A stretch of DNA of 64,000 nt, taken from positions 186,001 through 250,000 of the forward strand of contig OZ251233.1 of NCBI GenBank assembly GCA_965240325.2, given 5' to 3'. Below are positions 33,854 through 46,031 of this stretch, in pieces. The DNA is from Rebecca billardiae RCC1528. Lineage: Eukaryota; Haptophyta. The translations under genes and the position numbers were made by a program. Each line of letters begins with the position of its first letter. Position 1 is the first letter of the stretch. The notes under the pieces are model-generated. The model had not been told where the DNA came from, ran no database searches, and worked only from the letters and a program-made list of their open reading frames with translations.

Positions 33854-35638
33854 TCAGCCGCCGCCGCGCGCGAGCGCAGCCTGCCGCAGCAGGTACTGCG
33901 TCCACGTGAGGTGGCTGCTGCGCACCGCGTCGTCGCCGTCGTGCTTTTCGCGCGACCAATGCTTTTTTTCGCGCGTCGTCCGATGCTGCTTTTCGCGCGG
34001 CCTGCGCGCGTGTCGCTCGGCGCCGACTGGCGCGCCGCCGATGACTGGCGCGGTGCCGGCCTGCGGCGCGCCCCAGCGCTGCGACGACGCGAACGGCGCG
34101 TCGCCGCTGCCACCGGACCGCTGCGCGCCGCCGCCGCCAAACGGCACGCCGCCGCCACCGAAGGGCACGCCGCTGCCGCCGAGCGGCACGCCGCCGCCGC
34201 CGGTGCGGCCAAGCCTGGCGAGGCCAAACGCCTGGGCGGCGGCGGCGGCGGTCAGCTCGGCGCCGGGCGGCAGGAAGGCGGCGAGCTGCGCGGCCGCGTC
34301 GCCCTTCACGCCGCGGGGGCAGCGCACGGGGTCGGGCGTCTCCGGCGGCGGGAGCAGCGCGACCGGGTGGTACGCGGGGTCGTACGCCGCGCTCGCCGTC
34401 GAGAGCAGCGCGAAGAAGCGCGCGCCGAGCGCGCGCGCGTTGGCGCGCAGCGCGGGCAGCGGCGCGGGCGTGGCGGCCTCGGTCGCGTTGAGCCGGCGCA
34501 GGCGGCCGTCGGCGTGCAGCGCCGCCATGATCGAGGCCATCGCGATCTCGGGCGTGCCGGGCTGGCACTGGTGGTACCCGAGCGCGTAGTCGCACTCGGG
34601 CTGGCCCGGCGCCTTGGCGTTGCACCAGCGCTCCTCGAGCGCGGCCGTGCGGAGCGCGTGCGCGCGCGCGCCCGGCACCGCGCAGTCGTGCGCAAAGTCG
34701 CGCTGCCAGTCCTTGACGTGCAGCACGTGCGGCGCGTGGCGCAGCGCGGCGAACGCCGCGTGCACGCGGCGCAGCCGCTCGCACGGGAACTGGCGCACCG
34801 CCGCCTCCTCCTGGTCGGCCCACTTGCCCGTGCACGGCGCGCGCGGCGCCTCGCACGCCTTCCACTGGAAGAAGCACGGCGAGTTGGGCTGCATGAGGAG
34901 GACGTGGGTGGGTAGGAGCGCCTCGCCGAGCCGCGTGGCGAGCGTCACGACCGCGTCCGTCTCGTTCCGCGCGTGCTGCAGCCCCACCGCATTCTGCACG
35001 ACGCTGAGGCGCGCGCCGTTCGGCAGCAGCGCCGACCACGACTCGGTCTGCGCGTGCGTGTGCGCGGCCCAGGTCTCGCACGCGGGCGCGGCGCGGAGCG
35101 GCACGGCGGCGCGCGCGAGCGCGGTGGGCGCGACGCACGCCGCCGCGCCGTCCAGCCGGCGGATCGCCAGCGGCGCCGGGTTGTTGCACAGCAGCACCTC
35201 CGCGAGCTGCAGGCTGATGGACGTGCCGTACAGCAGCACGTGCGCCTCGGGCGGGAGCAGCAGCGCCTCGCGCTCGAGCGGCGGCATGCGCTTGGGGAAT
35301 AGGCCGCGGTACTTGGCGCCGTTGCACCGGAAGTTGGGCCGGATGTACGGGCAGCGTCTCTCGGCGTACGTGCGGCGCGGACCGAGCGCGCCGCGCACCG
35401 ACGCCCACTCGGCGTGCGACACCGTCACGAGCGAGAGCGGCTCGTGCGGCTGCTGCGCCGAGCTCGGCGCGCACAACAGCGCGAGTAGCGCGAGCGCGCG
35501 CGAGCGCGCGCGCGGCACGCCACGCCCCGGCCGCGCGCCGCCGGGCACCCGCAGATTCTGAATCCGATCCGTCTGCTCGAAGCGGCGCCGAGTAGTCGCC
35601 GGCGACGACGCGTCGGCCGATACACCCGGCGCGCTCAC
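33854..35638 (-). CDS. Secreted or type II membrane protein, possibly SGNH/PC-esterase-like
   Basis: A 594-residue single-exon frame. A hydrophobic segment at about residues 46-61 (SRALALLALLCAPSSA) after an Arg-rich stretch predicts a signal anchor or late signal peptide. A Cys-rich opening (RRCPYIRPNFRCNGAKYRG, about 93-111) precedes VLLYGTSISLQLAEVLLCNN (about 132-151). This is laid out like the block-I GDS loop of TBL/PC-esterase proteins, but with GTS. Later come QNAVGLQH and LLMQPNSPCFFQWK, resembling SGNH blocks, and DWQRDFAHDCAVPG. N-glycosylation sites (NET, NAT) fit a luminal domain. The C-terminus is Gly/Phe-rich and then strongly basic. If the assignment holds, it would add or remove acyl groups on glycans in the Golgi or wall. 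The altered catalytic loop makes this tentative; otherwise it is an unknown secreted protein. Confidence 0.6.
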   Translation of the reverse strand: MSAPGVSADASSPATTRRRFEQTDRIQNLRVPGGARPGRGVPRARSRALALLALLCAPSSAQQPHEPLSLVTVSHAEWASVRGALGPRRTYAERRCPYIRPNFRCNGAKYRGLFPKRMPPLEREALLLPPEAHVLLYGTSISLQLAEVLLCNNPAPLAIRRLDGAAACVAPTALARAAVPLRAAPACETWAAHTHAQTESWSALLPNGARLSVVQNAVGLQHARNETDAVVTLATRLGEALLPTHVLLMQPNSPCFFQWKACEAPRAPCTGKWADQEEAAVRQFPCERLRRVHAAFAALRHAPHVLHVKDWQRDFAHDCAVPGARAHALRTAALEERWCNAKAPGQPECDYALGYHQCQPGTPEIAMASIMAALHADGRLRRLNATEAATPAPLPALRANARALGARFFALLSTASAAYDPAYHPVALLPPPETPDPVRCPRGVKGDAAAQLAAFLPPGAELTAAAAAQAFGLARLGRTGGGGVPLGGSGVPFGGGGVPFGGGGAQRSGGSGDAPFASSQRWGAPQAGTAPVIGGAPVGAERHARRPREKQHRTTREKKHWSREKHDGDDAVRSSHLTWTQYLLRQAALARGGG

Positions 35639-37084
35639 CGCGCAAACGGCACGCTCGCAGAGCGGCCGGGCAGCAAGGGCTAACCTTGGTCAGCCAAGGG
35701 AGGGGCCTCCCTTGGGTCAGCAATGCAATGGGGGCTTAACCAAGGTTGGTCAGCAAGGGTGGTCACCTCAGAGATCGGGCCCGGTGACGAAACAGAGCAG
35801 CGCCCCGGGACGCGTGGCCGGCGCTGGAGGGCGACACGCGCGGTGCTCGTTTGGCGTCGCGCGGCGTCGGACAAGTCGCGCGCTTGGCAGATGGACGCAC
35901 CTTCACGTTCTTCGGGCACTCCCGCCTCAGGTCCGCGCACGCGCGCCTCTCTTGCCGCCCGCGCGGGGCTCGCTTTCACCAGCCGCCCGTGCACCCGCCT
36001 CACAATCGAGCCGCGCTGTAACTCGGTATGGGCGGAAATGGGCGGGCTCAGACGCATTCTGCGCGGCGATGTAGTGGTATGTGAGAAGGTTGGATGCGGC
36101 CGTTTTCTTGTGGTGGCTTGTGGTCGCTCACACGCGTCCACTTGGCTACCATTGCGCACCGCCTGTCCGACTCGGGCCTGTGCGCACGCACTCCGACGTC
36201 TCGGCTGGCGAGGGATCGGCATGCCGGTGTCACGACGAGCCCGGGCGCACGGAACTAGGCATCTACTCCCAAGCCGCGCGCACCTGGCTGGAAGTGGCTG
36301 GCGAGCAAATTGGAATGCAATAAGATGCAATCGAATGCAATCAATAATCATGATGGCACTCTAGTACTCTACGCTCTGCTCGCAGCCTTGTGGCTTGTCA
36401 GTCTCAGTGCGAGCACGGCGGGAACGCCGTACGCGAGGCGAGGCGGCGCAATGAAGCGCGCCCCGATGGCGGAGAGCTCACCAACCTGATCAAACAGCCC
36501 GCCCGCACCCTCGGAGTCAGACATGACCGCGGGGCGCGCGTCCGCGTGATTGCCTCACGCCCTGAGATTTCGCCCCGGCCGCTCTGCGAGCATGGGTCCC
36601 CCATGCGCCACACATACACCTACAAATACTCGTCGATATTCGAGATCTCGCATCACGCGAACACTTGGCGCGCCGCGAGGCGGCCGCAGCCCTCATCCAG
36701 GCCTCGCAGGCGGACGGCTGAACGAATTTTCCGGCGGCGCAGCCATCGGCGACGGCTCCATGGGCGGTGACAGTTGGCGGGCGTCGATCTCGGGTCTACC
36801 TCAGCTGTGTGCGTCTCTTATTTATTATTCTTAAGTATAAACTGTATCGATCCGCGCACTATTTGCAATTGCAAATACGGTACCGGTAGAAGACCATATT
36901 AAAAAATACCGGCTCGAAAATGTGTGGCCAGCGCTCGTCAAAGCCGCGGCTGGCGGGCCACTGGTCATCCGGGGCCGGGGCTGCGGCGCCTTCAGCACGC
37001 AGCGCGGCCGAGCTTCAAGGGCGGGCTCGAGAGAGCGGGCCCCACACCGAGTGTCGCGGCGAGCTGGCGTCGCCCGCCGTTGTC
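35639..37084. other. Intergenic region
   Basis: About 1.4 kb without a supported gene. Near 35,675-35,765 the words AACCTTGGTCAGC, CCAAGGGAGGGGCCTCCCTTGG (a perfect palindrome at about 35,694-35,715) and AACCAAGGTTGGTCAGC form a small nested palindrome. AT content rises at 36,820-36,910, just before the next gene, and includes ATTTGCAATTGCAAAT, an almost perfect palindrome. Overlapping short frames look like noise. Confidence 0.4.
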
Positions 37085-38737
37085 ATGTCCCGCGCGGCGA
37101 GCGTCGACGAGCGCGACGCCGTGGGTGGCGGGCCGGCGCCGCCCAAGTTGTCCTCCGCCGTGGGCATCTTCTGGGACGTCGAGTCGTGCCCGCTGCCGCC
37201 GCTGCCGGGCGCGCGCCACTCATCCGCGACCGGAGGCGGCAGCGCCGAGCAGACGAGCCAGCTTGTGAACGGCCTGTTGGTTGTCCTCGCGCGGCGTTTT
37301 GGGCGGCCCATTGCTTTGTACGCGTACGCGACGCCCGACGTGCTGTCCGCCGAGCACCGCTCCAACCTGTCGAGCGCAGGGGTGCGCGCGCGCGCGCGCG
37401 TATGTGCGCCCTGCGGCGGGCCGGCTGGCCCGGCGGCGCGGCTCGCTGGCGTGCGCGGGCCGGTCACACGCGGCGGCGCCGCGTGCACTCCTCGCACCGC
37501 CCGCGTCGCGCGTGCGAGCGCCGCGCGCATTCCCCAGCCCCAGCACGGGCCCTCTGCTCCTCCCGAGCTGCTGCTGCCACTGTGGCTGCCGCTCTGCGCC
37601 GCTCATCTCCCTCCGCCGCGCCCGACCGCTCGCGGCGCGCGCTCTGCGTCCGCGCCGATGCTGCGCGCCGCAGGTCCAGGTTGTGACGGTTGGCGCGGCG
37701 GAGCGCATCGGCACGTGCCTCGTGCTGGACGCGTCCTTCTTCCTCGCGGACACGCGCGCCGGCCAGATCGGCGACGCGCTCGCCGTGCTGCTCTGCGGCG
37801 ACGCGGCCGTGCCCCCGCTGCTCGCGCGCGCGCACGCGCGGCAGATGCGGGTGGCGATCGCGTGGCCATGCCGCGCGCTGCCGGGTGGCTCGGCGGAGTC
37901 GGGCGCGGCGGAGGCCGGCGTGCTCGAGCTGCTCCGCCCCGTCGACCCGCAGCTCCTCCGCAGCGCCGAGGCGGTGCTTGAGTGGCCGCGGCTGGCGCCT
38001 CTCGACTTGTCTCGCGCGCGGCCGCCGCCTGCCGCCTCGGGCGCGGCGGCGTACTGGCAGCAGCAGGGGCAGGGGCAGGAGCAGGGGCAGGAGCAGCAGG
38101 GCGGGCTGCACGGCCGAGGCGACGGCTCGCACCACTCGGCGCACTCGGCGAGCGCCCAGCACACCGGCGGCGGCGGCGGCGGCGGCGGCGGCTTGGACGG
38201 CGGCGGCGGCGGCAGCGGCTTTCTGAGCGGGCTCGTCCTCCCCGAGTGGCCTCCCGCGCCGCACCAGCTCGCGGGGGCATCGGACGCGCACCCGTACTCG
38301 GCCTCGCCCGCGCTCTCCGCCGCCAGCCCGCCCATCCTCTCCCCGCTCTGCGCAACCGCCGCCGCCGGCTGCGGCGGCACGCGCGAGCGCTCCGGCTCGA
38401 CTGGCGGCTGTGCCGCGTGTGGCACGGCGGTGCAGCGGCCGATCGGGCGCAGCACCAGCTGCGCCACGCCCGGCGCGCAGCCGGCGGCGCACTCGGCGCA
38501 GCCGCACGGCGGCGCCGGCGTGCCATACAACTTCAGCCCGATCTCGCTCCCCGCCTCGATCGCGCCCGGTGGTGCGGGCGCCCAGGGCCACGCCTCCGCC
38601 TCCGCCTCCGCCTCCGCCTCCGCCTCCGCCTCTGCCGGCGTGCACGCGCAGCAGCAGGGGCGCTCGCGCGAGAGCCCGCCGCCGCCCTACCCGGCCGCGG
38701 GCGGTGGCGCCGGCTGGCAGCAGCCGCAGCAGCAGCC

Positions 38738-38770
<33 letters not shown>

Positions 38771-39581
38771 CGCGCCCGGCGGCGGCGCGTCGGCCGGAGC
38801 TGCCGCCTCTGCGCCGCAGCAGTGGGCGAACGGCTACCACCAGTCGCCCTCGGAGTCACACGCGTATGCGGCGGCGGGCGGCGGCGCGTACGGCGGCGTG
38901 GTCGTCTCTCCTGCTCAGCCTGTGCCGCCGCACCACCAGCACCAGCCGCCGCCGCCGCTGCCGGCGACGCAGCCGCCCGCCCAGCCGCCGAGTGCGTACA
39001 TCTGCGGCGCGCAGCAGGTGCCCTCTTGCCCGCAGCAGCAGGCGCCGCAGCAGCAGGCGCCGCAGCAGCAGGCGCCGCAGCAGCAGATGCCGCAGCACCA
39101 CCGGCAGCTCTTCCAGCCGCCCATGCCGCACGCAGCCGCGCCCCCGCAGACCGCACCCTCCGCGTGGGGCGAGCCGCCAGCGGCGCAGCAGCGGTCGCAC
39201 GGGCCTGCGCACGCGGGCCCTGGCCCCGGCGCGGCCGAGGGCGCCGAGGGCGCGCCGCCCGCGCCGCCGGGCCAGCGCCCCGCCGACGCGGCCGACGAGC
39301 GCGGCGGCGCGCCGCCCGCGGCGCCCACGCCCCCTCCGCCCGAGCCGTGCCCCAACACTCCCAACAGCGACGGCTCGGGCGTGGGCCCGGCCGCGGTGGG
39401 GGCCTCTCTCTTCCTCCGGCCGCTGCCGCCCGCCAAGCAACACCCCGCCGGCCCCGCGCGGCCCGAGACCGTCTCCCAGTTTGTGACGCTGTTCCAGCAC
39501 GTGGGCTGGCTGCTCGCCTTTGTCGCGGTCGAGCTCGAGCTCGAGGCGCGCGGCGCGGCGCACGGGCCGCCCTGCACCGAC

Positions 39582-39612
<31 letters not shown>

Positions 39613-41827
39613 CCGAGGCGCGCGCGCGCACGCTCGGCCAGGGCGACTCCCTGCTTGCCGTCTCGGCGCTGCAGGCGTTTGTCGGCGCGCACCTGCAAGG
39701 CTGGGCGCTCGACGTGCGCTCGGCGGTGCGCGAGGGCGTGCTCGAGGCGGTCTGGGTCCGGCCGGGGACCCCCGGGCTCAGCGGCGGCGGCGCGGAGGGC
39801 GACGCGCCGGTGGAGGCGGTGCGCGTGGCGCGCGCGCTCGAGCCCGGCGTGTCCTGGCGCGCGGCGCTCCCGCCCGACGCGGCGGCGGACCAGTTCGGCG
39901 GCGACGCGTCCGAGGGCGCGGTGCTGCGCCGCCTCTTTGGGGACGTGCCCCGGCTTGTGGCGCACCTCACGCAGCGATACCGCCTGCGCGCGCTGGGCGG
40001 CGGCGCGGCCGGCGGCGGAGGCGGCGCGGAGGCGGGCGGCGCGCTGCCCGCTGACGCCATCCCGAAGGGCAGTCTGTTCAACAGCGCGAAGGGGCTCGCG
40101 CCGCACGTGCGGCTCGACATTGAGAGCTGCGTGCGGGTGCGCGCGTCGCGCGCACGCCGCGCGCCACGCGCCGCTGGGCAGCCGGAGGCGGCGAGTGGGC
40201 TGTGGGCTGGCTGCGCCGCTGCGCCGGCTGCGCGCGCAAGCTGGTCGCGAGCTGGGCGGCGGCGCGGACGCGCGCACGGTAGCACCGGGCGCTGTCTGAG
40301 CGTGCCGCCCGCGCGCGAGGAGGCGAGGCGGCGTGGCGCGCCGCGCCCGCCGCGGCTGACCACGCGCGCCGCGCGCGCCCCCGCCGCGCCGCGCGCGTCC
40401 GCGCGCAGGCGGGCCTGGTCGAGCTGGGAGGGCAGCGGCCGTGCGAGTGGGCGCGCGTGCCGCGCCGGCTGCTGGCGGCAGCCCCAGGCAGCATGCCGCG
40501 CGCGCAGGCGAGCACGTGGGCGGGGCCGGGCGGGGGCGGCGGGGGCGGCCGCGGCGGCGGCGGCGCGGCGCCCTCGCCCGCCGGCGCCTCGCCGCCCGCC
40601 GACGGCGGCCGCCCCGCCTCGGCGAGCGCCGGCGGCGCGGGCGGCGCTTCGGGCGCGCCCGCGCCGGGCGGCGCGACCGAGCCGGCGGACGCGTCACCCG
40701 CCGGGGCGTTTGCGCACGTCGCCACCGGCTCGGAGCACCAGCTGCGCAAGCTGCGCGACATCTTCGGCGACCTGCCCACGCTCGTGCGCTTCCTCGCGAT
40801 GCAGACGCGCTGCCAGCAGGTGCTGTGCGGCACTGCGCCAAGCGCGCGCGGCAGCCATGCTGTGCCGCTGCGCGCGCGCGTGTGCGGGCAGCGCGCACTT
40901 CGGGCTCGGCGCCGCGGCCCCTCCGCGCGCACCGCGCGCTCACGCCATCCGCGCCGCGCGGCGCCCCGCGCCCCTCCGCGCGTGCCACGGCGCGCGACCC
41001 ACCCCACCGCCCGCCCGCCCGCCCGGCGCCCCGCGCGCCTCGGCGCCCCGCCCCATCGCGCGCCGCCCCTGCCGCGCCGCCCCTGCCGCGCCGCCGCGCC
41101 AGTCGGGCTCTGAGATGGCGCGCGCGCTGATGCAGAACCTCGAGATGCCGCCCGAGGGCGTGCTGCTCTCGCTGCTCGCCAAGTTCGTCGCGGACTTCGT
41201 GCCCAAGGTGCGGCTCGACGTGCCCCGCGCCGCCGAGCTCGGCCTCGTCACGATCCACGGCTCCAAGCCGCATGCCGAGTGGGTGCTGCCCGCGGGCGCG
41301 CCGGCGACGCGCGCCGCGGCCGCGCGCGGCCGGCGCGCGCGTCCCGCGTACGGCAAGCACATCCCGATCTCCCGGCTCTTCTCGGCGAACCCGACGCAGA
41401 TGGCGTGGCTCAAGGACGTGTTCGGCGACGTGTCGTCGCTCTTCGAGTTCCTGCTGATCGAGGTGAAGGTGAAGGGCACGCTGCCATCCTCCGTGCCCGC
41501 GCACGCGGTGCCCAAGGGCAAGCTGATCAACTTCTGCACGCTCTCGCACGTGCACTTCGACTTTGAGAACGCCGTGCGCTCGTCGCTCGTCGTGCTCGGC
41601 GGGCGCAACCCGTACGAGTGGGTGCGGGTGAGCGCGGGCGCGCGCGCGCGCGGAGGCAGGGGCCCCAACGCCCGCCGCCGGCGCGCAGCCGCAAGGCTGC
41701 GCTTGCGGTCGACTCGTCACCGCTGACCTCACCCGCCGCCGCGCGCGCGCCCGGCGCACAGGTGGCACCCGCGTCGGCCGAAGGCTCGCCGGCCGTCGGC
41801 GAGGCGCAGCTGCGCACGAGCGCGTAG
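37085..41827 (+). CDS. NYN-domain (MARF1-like) protein with four C-terminal tandem repeats, five exons
   Basis: Exons 37085-37381, 37674-40136, 40409-40819, 41103-41627 and 41762-41827 join in phase 0 through GT-AG introns (292, 272, 283, 134 bp) and give about 1,253 residues. The N-terminus has the NYN/limkain signature VGIFWDVESCP (about 29-39), then LVNGLLVVLARRFG and, after intron 1, VQVVTVGAA..LLCGDAAV. Asp residues sit at the expected places, so RNA-nuclease activity is possible. The middle is Gln/Pro/Ala-rich with polyQ and Ala-Ser runs. The C-terminal 550 residues hold four related units with the consensus FGDV..L..FL....P..AVPKG.L and LV.LGG..P.EW.RV; introns 2-4 fall inside or at the edge of units. 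In animals NYN proteins of this kind act on germline mRNAs with LOTUS domains. Here the repeat occupies that position but I cannot match it to LOTUS by eye. The start at 37085 was chosen because exon 1 begins there in frame. Confidence 0.75.
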
Positions 41828-43398
41828 CTCGGCGCCGCGCCTGCGCCCGCCCTGCTGACGGTGCCTCCTGCTGCCGAGCAGGCCGCGGCTGCGCACCCAG
41901 CCCGCGGCCTCATCGCGGCCGCCAGCGCCGACCGGAGGCGGAGCCGCGGCCGCGCGGCGCGCGTGCTGCGCTGGTGTCCACCCATCTCGCCGGTGGTTTG
42001 CTCTCGCTTTTCAAGATGTTGCTGCCCTTTTTTTATTTTCTGGATCGTGTGTTGGGCTCCCATTGATTGTGCTCGTTTTGGGCCTTGCCCGCTGAGGCCG
42101 GCGCGACGGTCAGCGGGGCCGGCGACGGCGCGCGTGCAGCCGCGTGGCTGCACGCTGGCGCTCGCTGCCCCGCGCCCACGACCGCGGCGACCGCCTGGCC
42201 CGCAGCAGTCTACGTTCTCATGCAGCGAGGCCGTCATCGGTCTCCGTGTTTGTACTTGTCCCCTGCTACGCTTCTTTCCTCTTGAGTCTTTGTCCACCGA
42301 TTGTCGAGCAGCTGGCGCGCGCCACGCTGCTCTCGAGTCAGCGCGTCGTGTCCCACTCCCAGGCATCCGGACTGTGTCGAATGGACGAATGACGCGGTCG
42401 TATTGACGCGCTGCTGGAGTGCGGCCTGCTGACGATGACCAAGGCGCCGCTGACGACGGCGACGACTCCTACTGCGAGTGCGACCGCCGCCCGCCGTACT
42501 CGTGCGCCTACTAACAGCAATAATATATTATATAATAAGACTATACTCATCACGACACTGAGTTATATATTATTATTATTCTATCATATTATGATGGCTA
42601 CTATATTATAACTTATTAGTCGTCATCGTCCTGCTGTGATTCAGTCCGCACAGTATAGTACTCAGTCGTAGTAATACGGTCGGTCGTCACACCATCATTC
42701 AGATACGTCGCGTATAGCTGACTACAGCATCGCATATCGCCATCAGGCCCATCGGCCATGAGCATCGTCGTCATTCGTCGATCATCATCAGCGTGACAGC
42801 CACTCACAGCGTCATCGTCATATCCGATATCATCGCGCGATATATACAGGCAATCGCGGGCAATAAGAAGTCAGAGATCTCACTACGGCTAGTCTCGGTT
42901 TCTTAGCCGTTCGGTAGCCCGAGCGCCTACGGAGTCTCAGTTTCTGCTTAGCTAGGTCCGCCCGCCGCGCAGGCGCGGGGGGCGCAGGGGGGCAGAGGCC
43001 CCCGCTGACTGTCTTTACTGGCCCGGCCGGCGAGGCCGAAGAAAATGTTGGGCCATTTTGGAGCAAATCTGGCATGATGTTGCATGGATGCTGCGGTGCA
43101 CTGGCCAGGAGTCAGTCCGATCAGGAGAAGTCGGGACTTGGTCTTGGCCAGTACTTGTAGTCGGGCCGCGCACCGCGTCCCACGGGCACTGCGCCTCGGG
43201 CTGCCTCGGCGGACCACTCATCTCGTCATCGGCCGCGGGCGACGTAATAATAGTCCCGGTTTCTTAGTGTGACTATGCGTATAGCGAACCAGCCAATCGC
43301 TATAGTCTCTGTTTGAGTACACTGTTTCTAGGCCAGATCGTCCGCAGATAGCAAGCCCCAGTTTCTTAACTACGTGACAGCTCCTTATTACTATGCTA
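41828..43398. other. Intergenic region with AT-rich core
   Basis: About 1.6 kb without a supported gene. The base composition changes sharply from the GC-rich gene to its left. AT-rich runs with TATTAT and ATATAATA text lie at about 42,521-42,610. A 63-codon minus-strand frame (42,616-42,807) ending in an acidic QQDDDD tail is isolated and has no domain. Short repeated phrases of the type GTTTCTTA recur near 42,898, 42,940, 43,260 and 43,363, but I cannot assign them. Confidence 0.35.
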
Positions 43399-45429
43399 GT
43401 TAGTCGGATAGAATATCACTGCTAGTCCTCAGCTGGCAAACTACCGCGCGCGCGCGCGCGCGCGCCTAAGTTCCCGCTCCCCCCACTGCGTCCTTGCTTT
43501 AATGTGCGGCCCCCGACCGGAACGAGTGTGGGGGCGGACGCCCGGGCCTTTCAGCCCGAGCGCCCTTGTTATTGTTAGTGGCTTTGCCTCCGCCATCTCC
43601 TTACGCGAGCAAGCAGAAAGCAGAGGCTCACCGCGAGACGAGGTTCATCAACGTTTGTACATTTGACCTCGGCTTCGCGGGAGTGGTCGATTGGTGAGCC
43701 CAATGTTTGTTCAAGCAAGTTACAGTGTCTCTGAACTTGTGGGCGGTCTAGTCTTGATATTGATGTTGATGCCGAACCAGCAATGTTCCATCCGATGATT
43801 CGTCCGCTTTCTTTGGGGCAGAGTCGGACTCCATGGTCACCGCTGAAGTAAGCGATAGTATATGCTTGTTCGTCATTGTCTTTTGCCAGGGACCCACTGA
43901 CTGTGGATACCTTGGGCAACAGACAACGATTCCCCAATTGTCGTCGGTCCGTTGGTTAACAAGGATGGTTGTTGAAGCCGTTTTCATTGGCTTCAACAGG
44001 CTCGGCTTGCTCGCCGGAAAAGAAGCACCGCTGCCCTGTTTATTCGGGTTGATGGAATCCCGTAACAACGAAAATAAATGCGGGCGGGCGGGTGGGCGGG
44101 AAAGAGCTTTGATTCCTGTGGAAGGAGGCGACCCTTGCTCGACTTGCGCCGAGCCCTCCTCCACAAGAGCTGCCAACCCCCTCCTTCGAAGCGCGACGCA
44201 AACACGTGCTCTTCGACGGGCTTGAGCCCAAGATGCGCCGGCGCGAGGCGCAAACCTGCGCCCGTCCACGCTCCGCGCCAGGGGCGCGGCGCAGGAGGCG
44301 CGCCCGGCCGCAAGACTTCGCCGCAGGACGAAATGGCTGCCACTCGGTGTGGCGACCGTCGATAGGTCGCCTCTGCCCGCTGCTCGGGGGCCGCACCCGG
44401 CCACGGTCCTCGTGCGGCGTGTGATCCTCGTGTGTCGCACGAGCCTCTGCCTTCGTGGGCTCCGCGTTTGGTCCCGGCTCCGCCTGTCCTCTCCCTTCTG
44501 CACTGGCGCGCGCGCGCGCGCGCGGCGGCGATGACTGATCGTACTTCACACTCTTCCTGTCGCGCGACAGTGTACCTCTGCATCATACGTATTGCCCGTA
44601 CGGCTGCATCCGTGTACGTTTGTACGTCCTGGATGTTCCATTTGCCAGCTACCTCTCTCCGAGGCCTCACGCGTTCGGCTGCCTACTGGGCCCTTGGCTG
44701 CCAGCTACGATCCGAATGGTGTCTCTCCTTGCGCCCGCGCGCGGCGCGCGCGGCGCCGCCAACTCTGGTGAGAGCCTCCGCCTGGATCCTGCCTTACTGC
44801 CGGCCTCTACCGGCCGTCAATGGCCATGTTGCCAAGGGCCGCCGACGGTTGGCCCGACTAAAGTTCTCGTTAGACACTGTGGTCTAAGAGGGGTTAGTCG
44901 GATAGAATAACACTGCTAGTCCTCAGCTGGCAAACTACCGCGCGCGCGCGCGCGCGCGCCTAAGTTCCCGCTCCCCCCACTGCGTCCTTGCTTTAATGTG
45001 CGGCCCCCGACCGGAACGAGTGTGGGGGCGGACGCCCGGGCCTTTCAGCCCGAGCGCCCTTGTTATTGTTAGTGGCTTTGCCTCCGCCATCTCCTTACGC
45101 GAGCAAGCAGAAAGCAGAGGCTCACCGCGAGACGAGGTTCATCAACGTTTGTACATTTGACCTCGGCTTCGCGGGAGTGGTCGATTGGTGAGCCCAATGT
45201 TTGTTCAAGCAAGTTACAGTGTCTCTGAACTTGTGGGCGGTCTAGTCTTGATATTGATGTTGATGCCGAACCAGCAATGTTCCATCCGATGATTCGTCCG
45301 CTTTCTTTGGGGCAGAGTCGGACTCCATGGTCACCGCTGAAGTAAGCGATAGTATATGCTTGTTCGTCATTGTCTTTTGCCAGGGACCCACTGACTGTGG
45401 ATACCTTGGGCAACAGACAACGATTCCCC
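43399..45429. repeat. Pair of 537-bp near-identical direct repeats flanking 957 bp
   Basis: 43399-43935 and 44893-45429 match base for base except one substitution near their left ends, with a constant offset of 1,494. Each contains a CG microsatellite and a minus-strand frame of about 114 codons (stops at 43,575 and 45,069) with the phrases SGDHGVRLCPKESGRI and IISRLDRPQVQRH-like text; I recognise no domain. The spacer 43936-44892 has only shadow frames. The ends do not read TG...CA and I find no flanking target duplication. This is therefore either a terminal-repeat element of unfamiliar type or a tandem duplication of a 1,494-bp unit whose second copy is truncated. Confidence 0.7.
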
Positions 45430-45607
45430 CAAACCGGATGGACCGGAGCGACACACTGCTAAGTATCACTGTGTCGGTCGGTTCTTCCATATCGGACCAG
45501 CAACAACTATCGCTAGCCAGGGCTTCTGACCGCACTGTCCAGTTTATCCCCCACATGTAGAGCGGACGGACCGATGGTGGTCATCGATGGAAAAACTACT
45601 CACAATA

Positions 45608-46018
45608 TGATGTTTATTCCGCCTTACCAGTTCCCCGGTCACGCAGGGGCTTATCACAGTGTCCCTGCGGACGTCGTCAGCAGCGTCGTCCGTGCGGACG
45701 AGCGGGCGGTGCGGGAGTCGTCCCACACAGGTCACAAGTCAATGTCAAGAGCAAACGGCGGCCACCAGTAAACTGATAGGCCGGTCGTTAGACCAATAGC
45801 GCCGGGGGAAAACGTATATACGTAACCGGCGGCTTGCGTTCGCCTGCGGGCAGCGGCGAAAGCAATAGGATTAGGGGCCGAGCGCGCTCGTGCCGGTTCA
45901 GGGAGGGCAGGTACGACAGCGAGTAGTACCTGGTACTCGACCTCTCCTGGCGGTTGGATCCAAGCGCCTGGAAAGGAAAAGAAACCGTGCACGGAGGAAA
46001 TTCGGGATTAATACAACA
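45608..46018 (-). repeat. Copia 3' LTR
   Basis: The left LTR copy, 411 bp, which is the 3' LTR because the element is on the minus strand. It ends in TG/CA and is flanked on its left by CAATA (45603-45607). The polypurine tract abuts it at 46019. Confidence 0.92.
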
Positions 46019-46031
46019 CCCCCCCTCGACA

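Noticed and set aside
43399-45429. Calling the 537-bp pair LTRs of a retrotransposon
   Set aside because: No TG...CA ends, no target duplication, no pol motifs between them.
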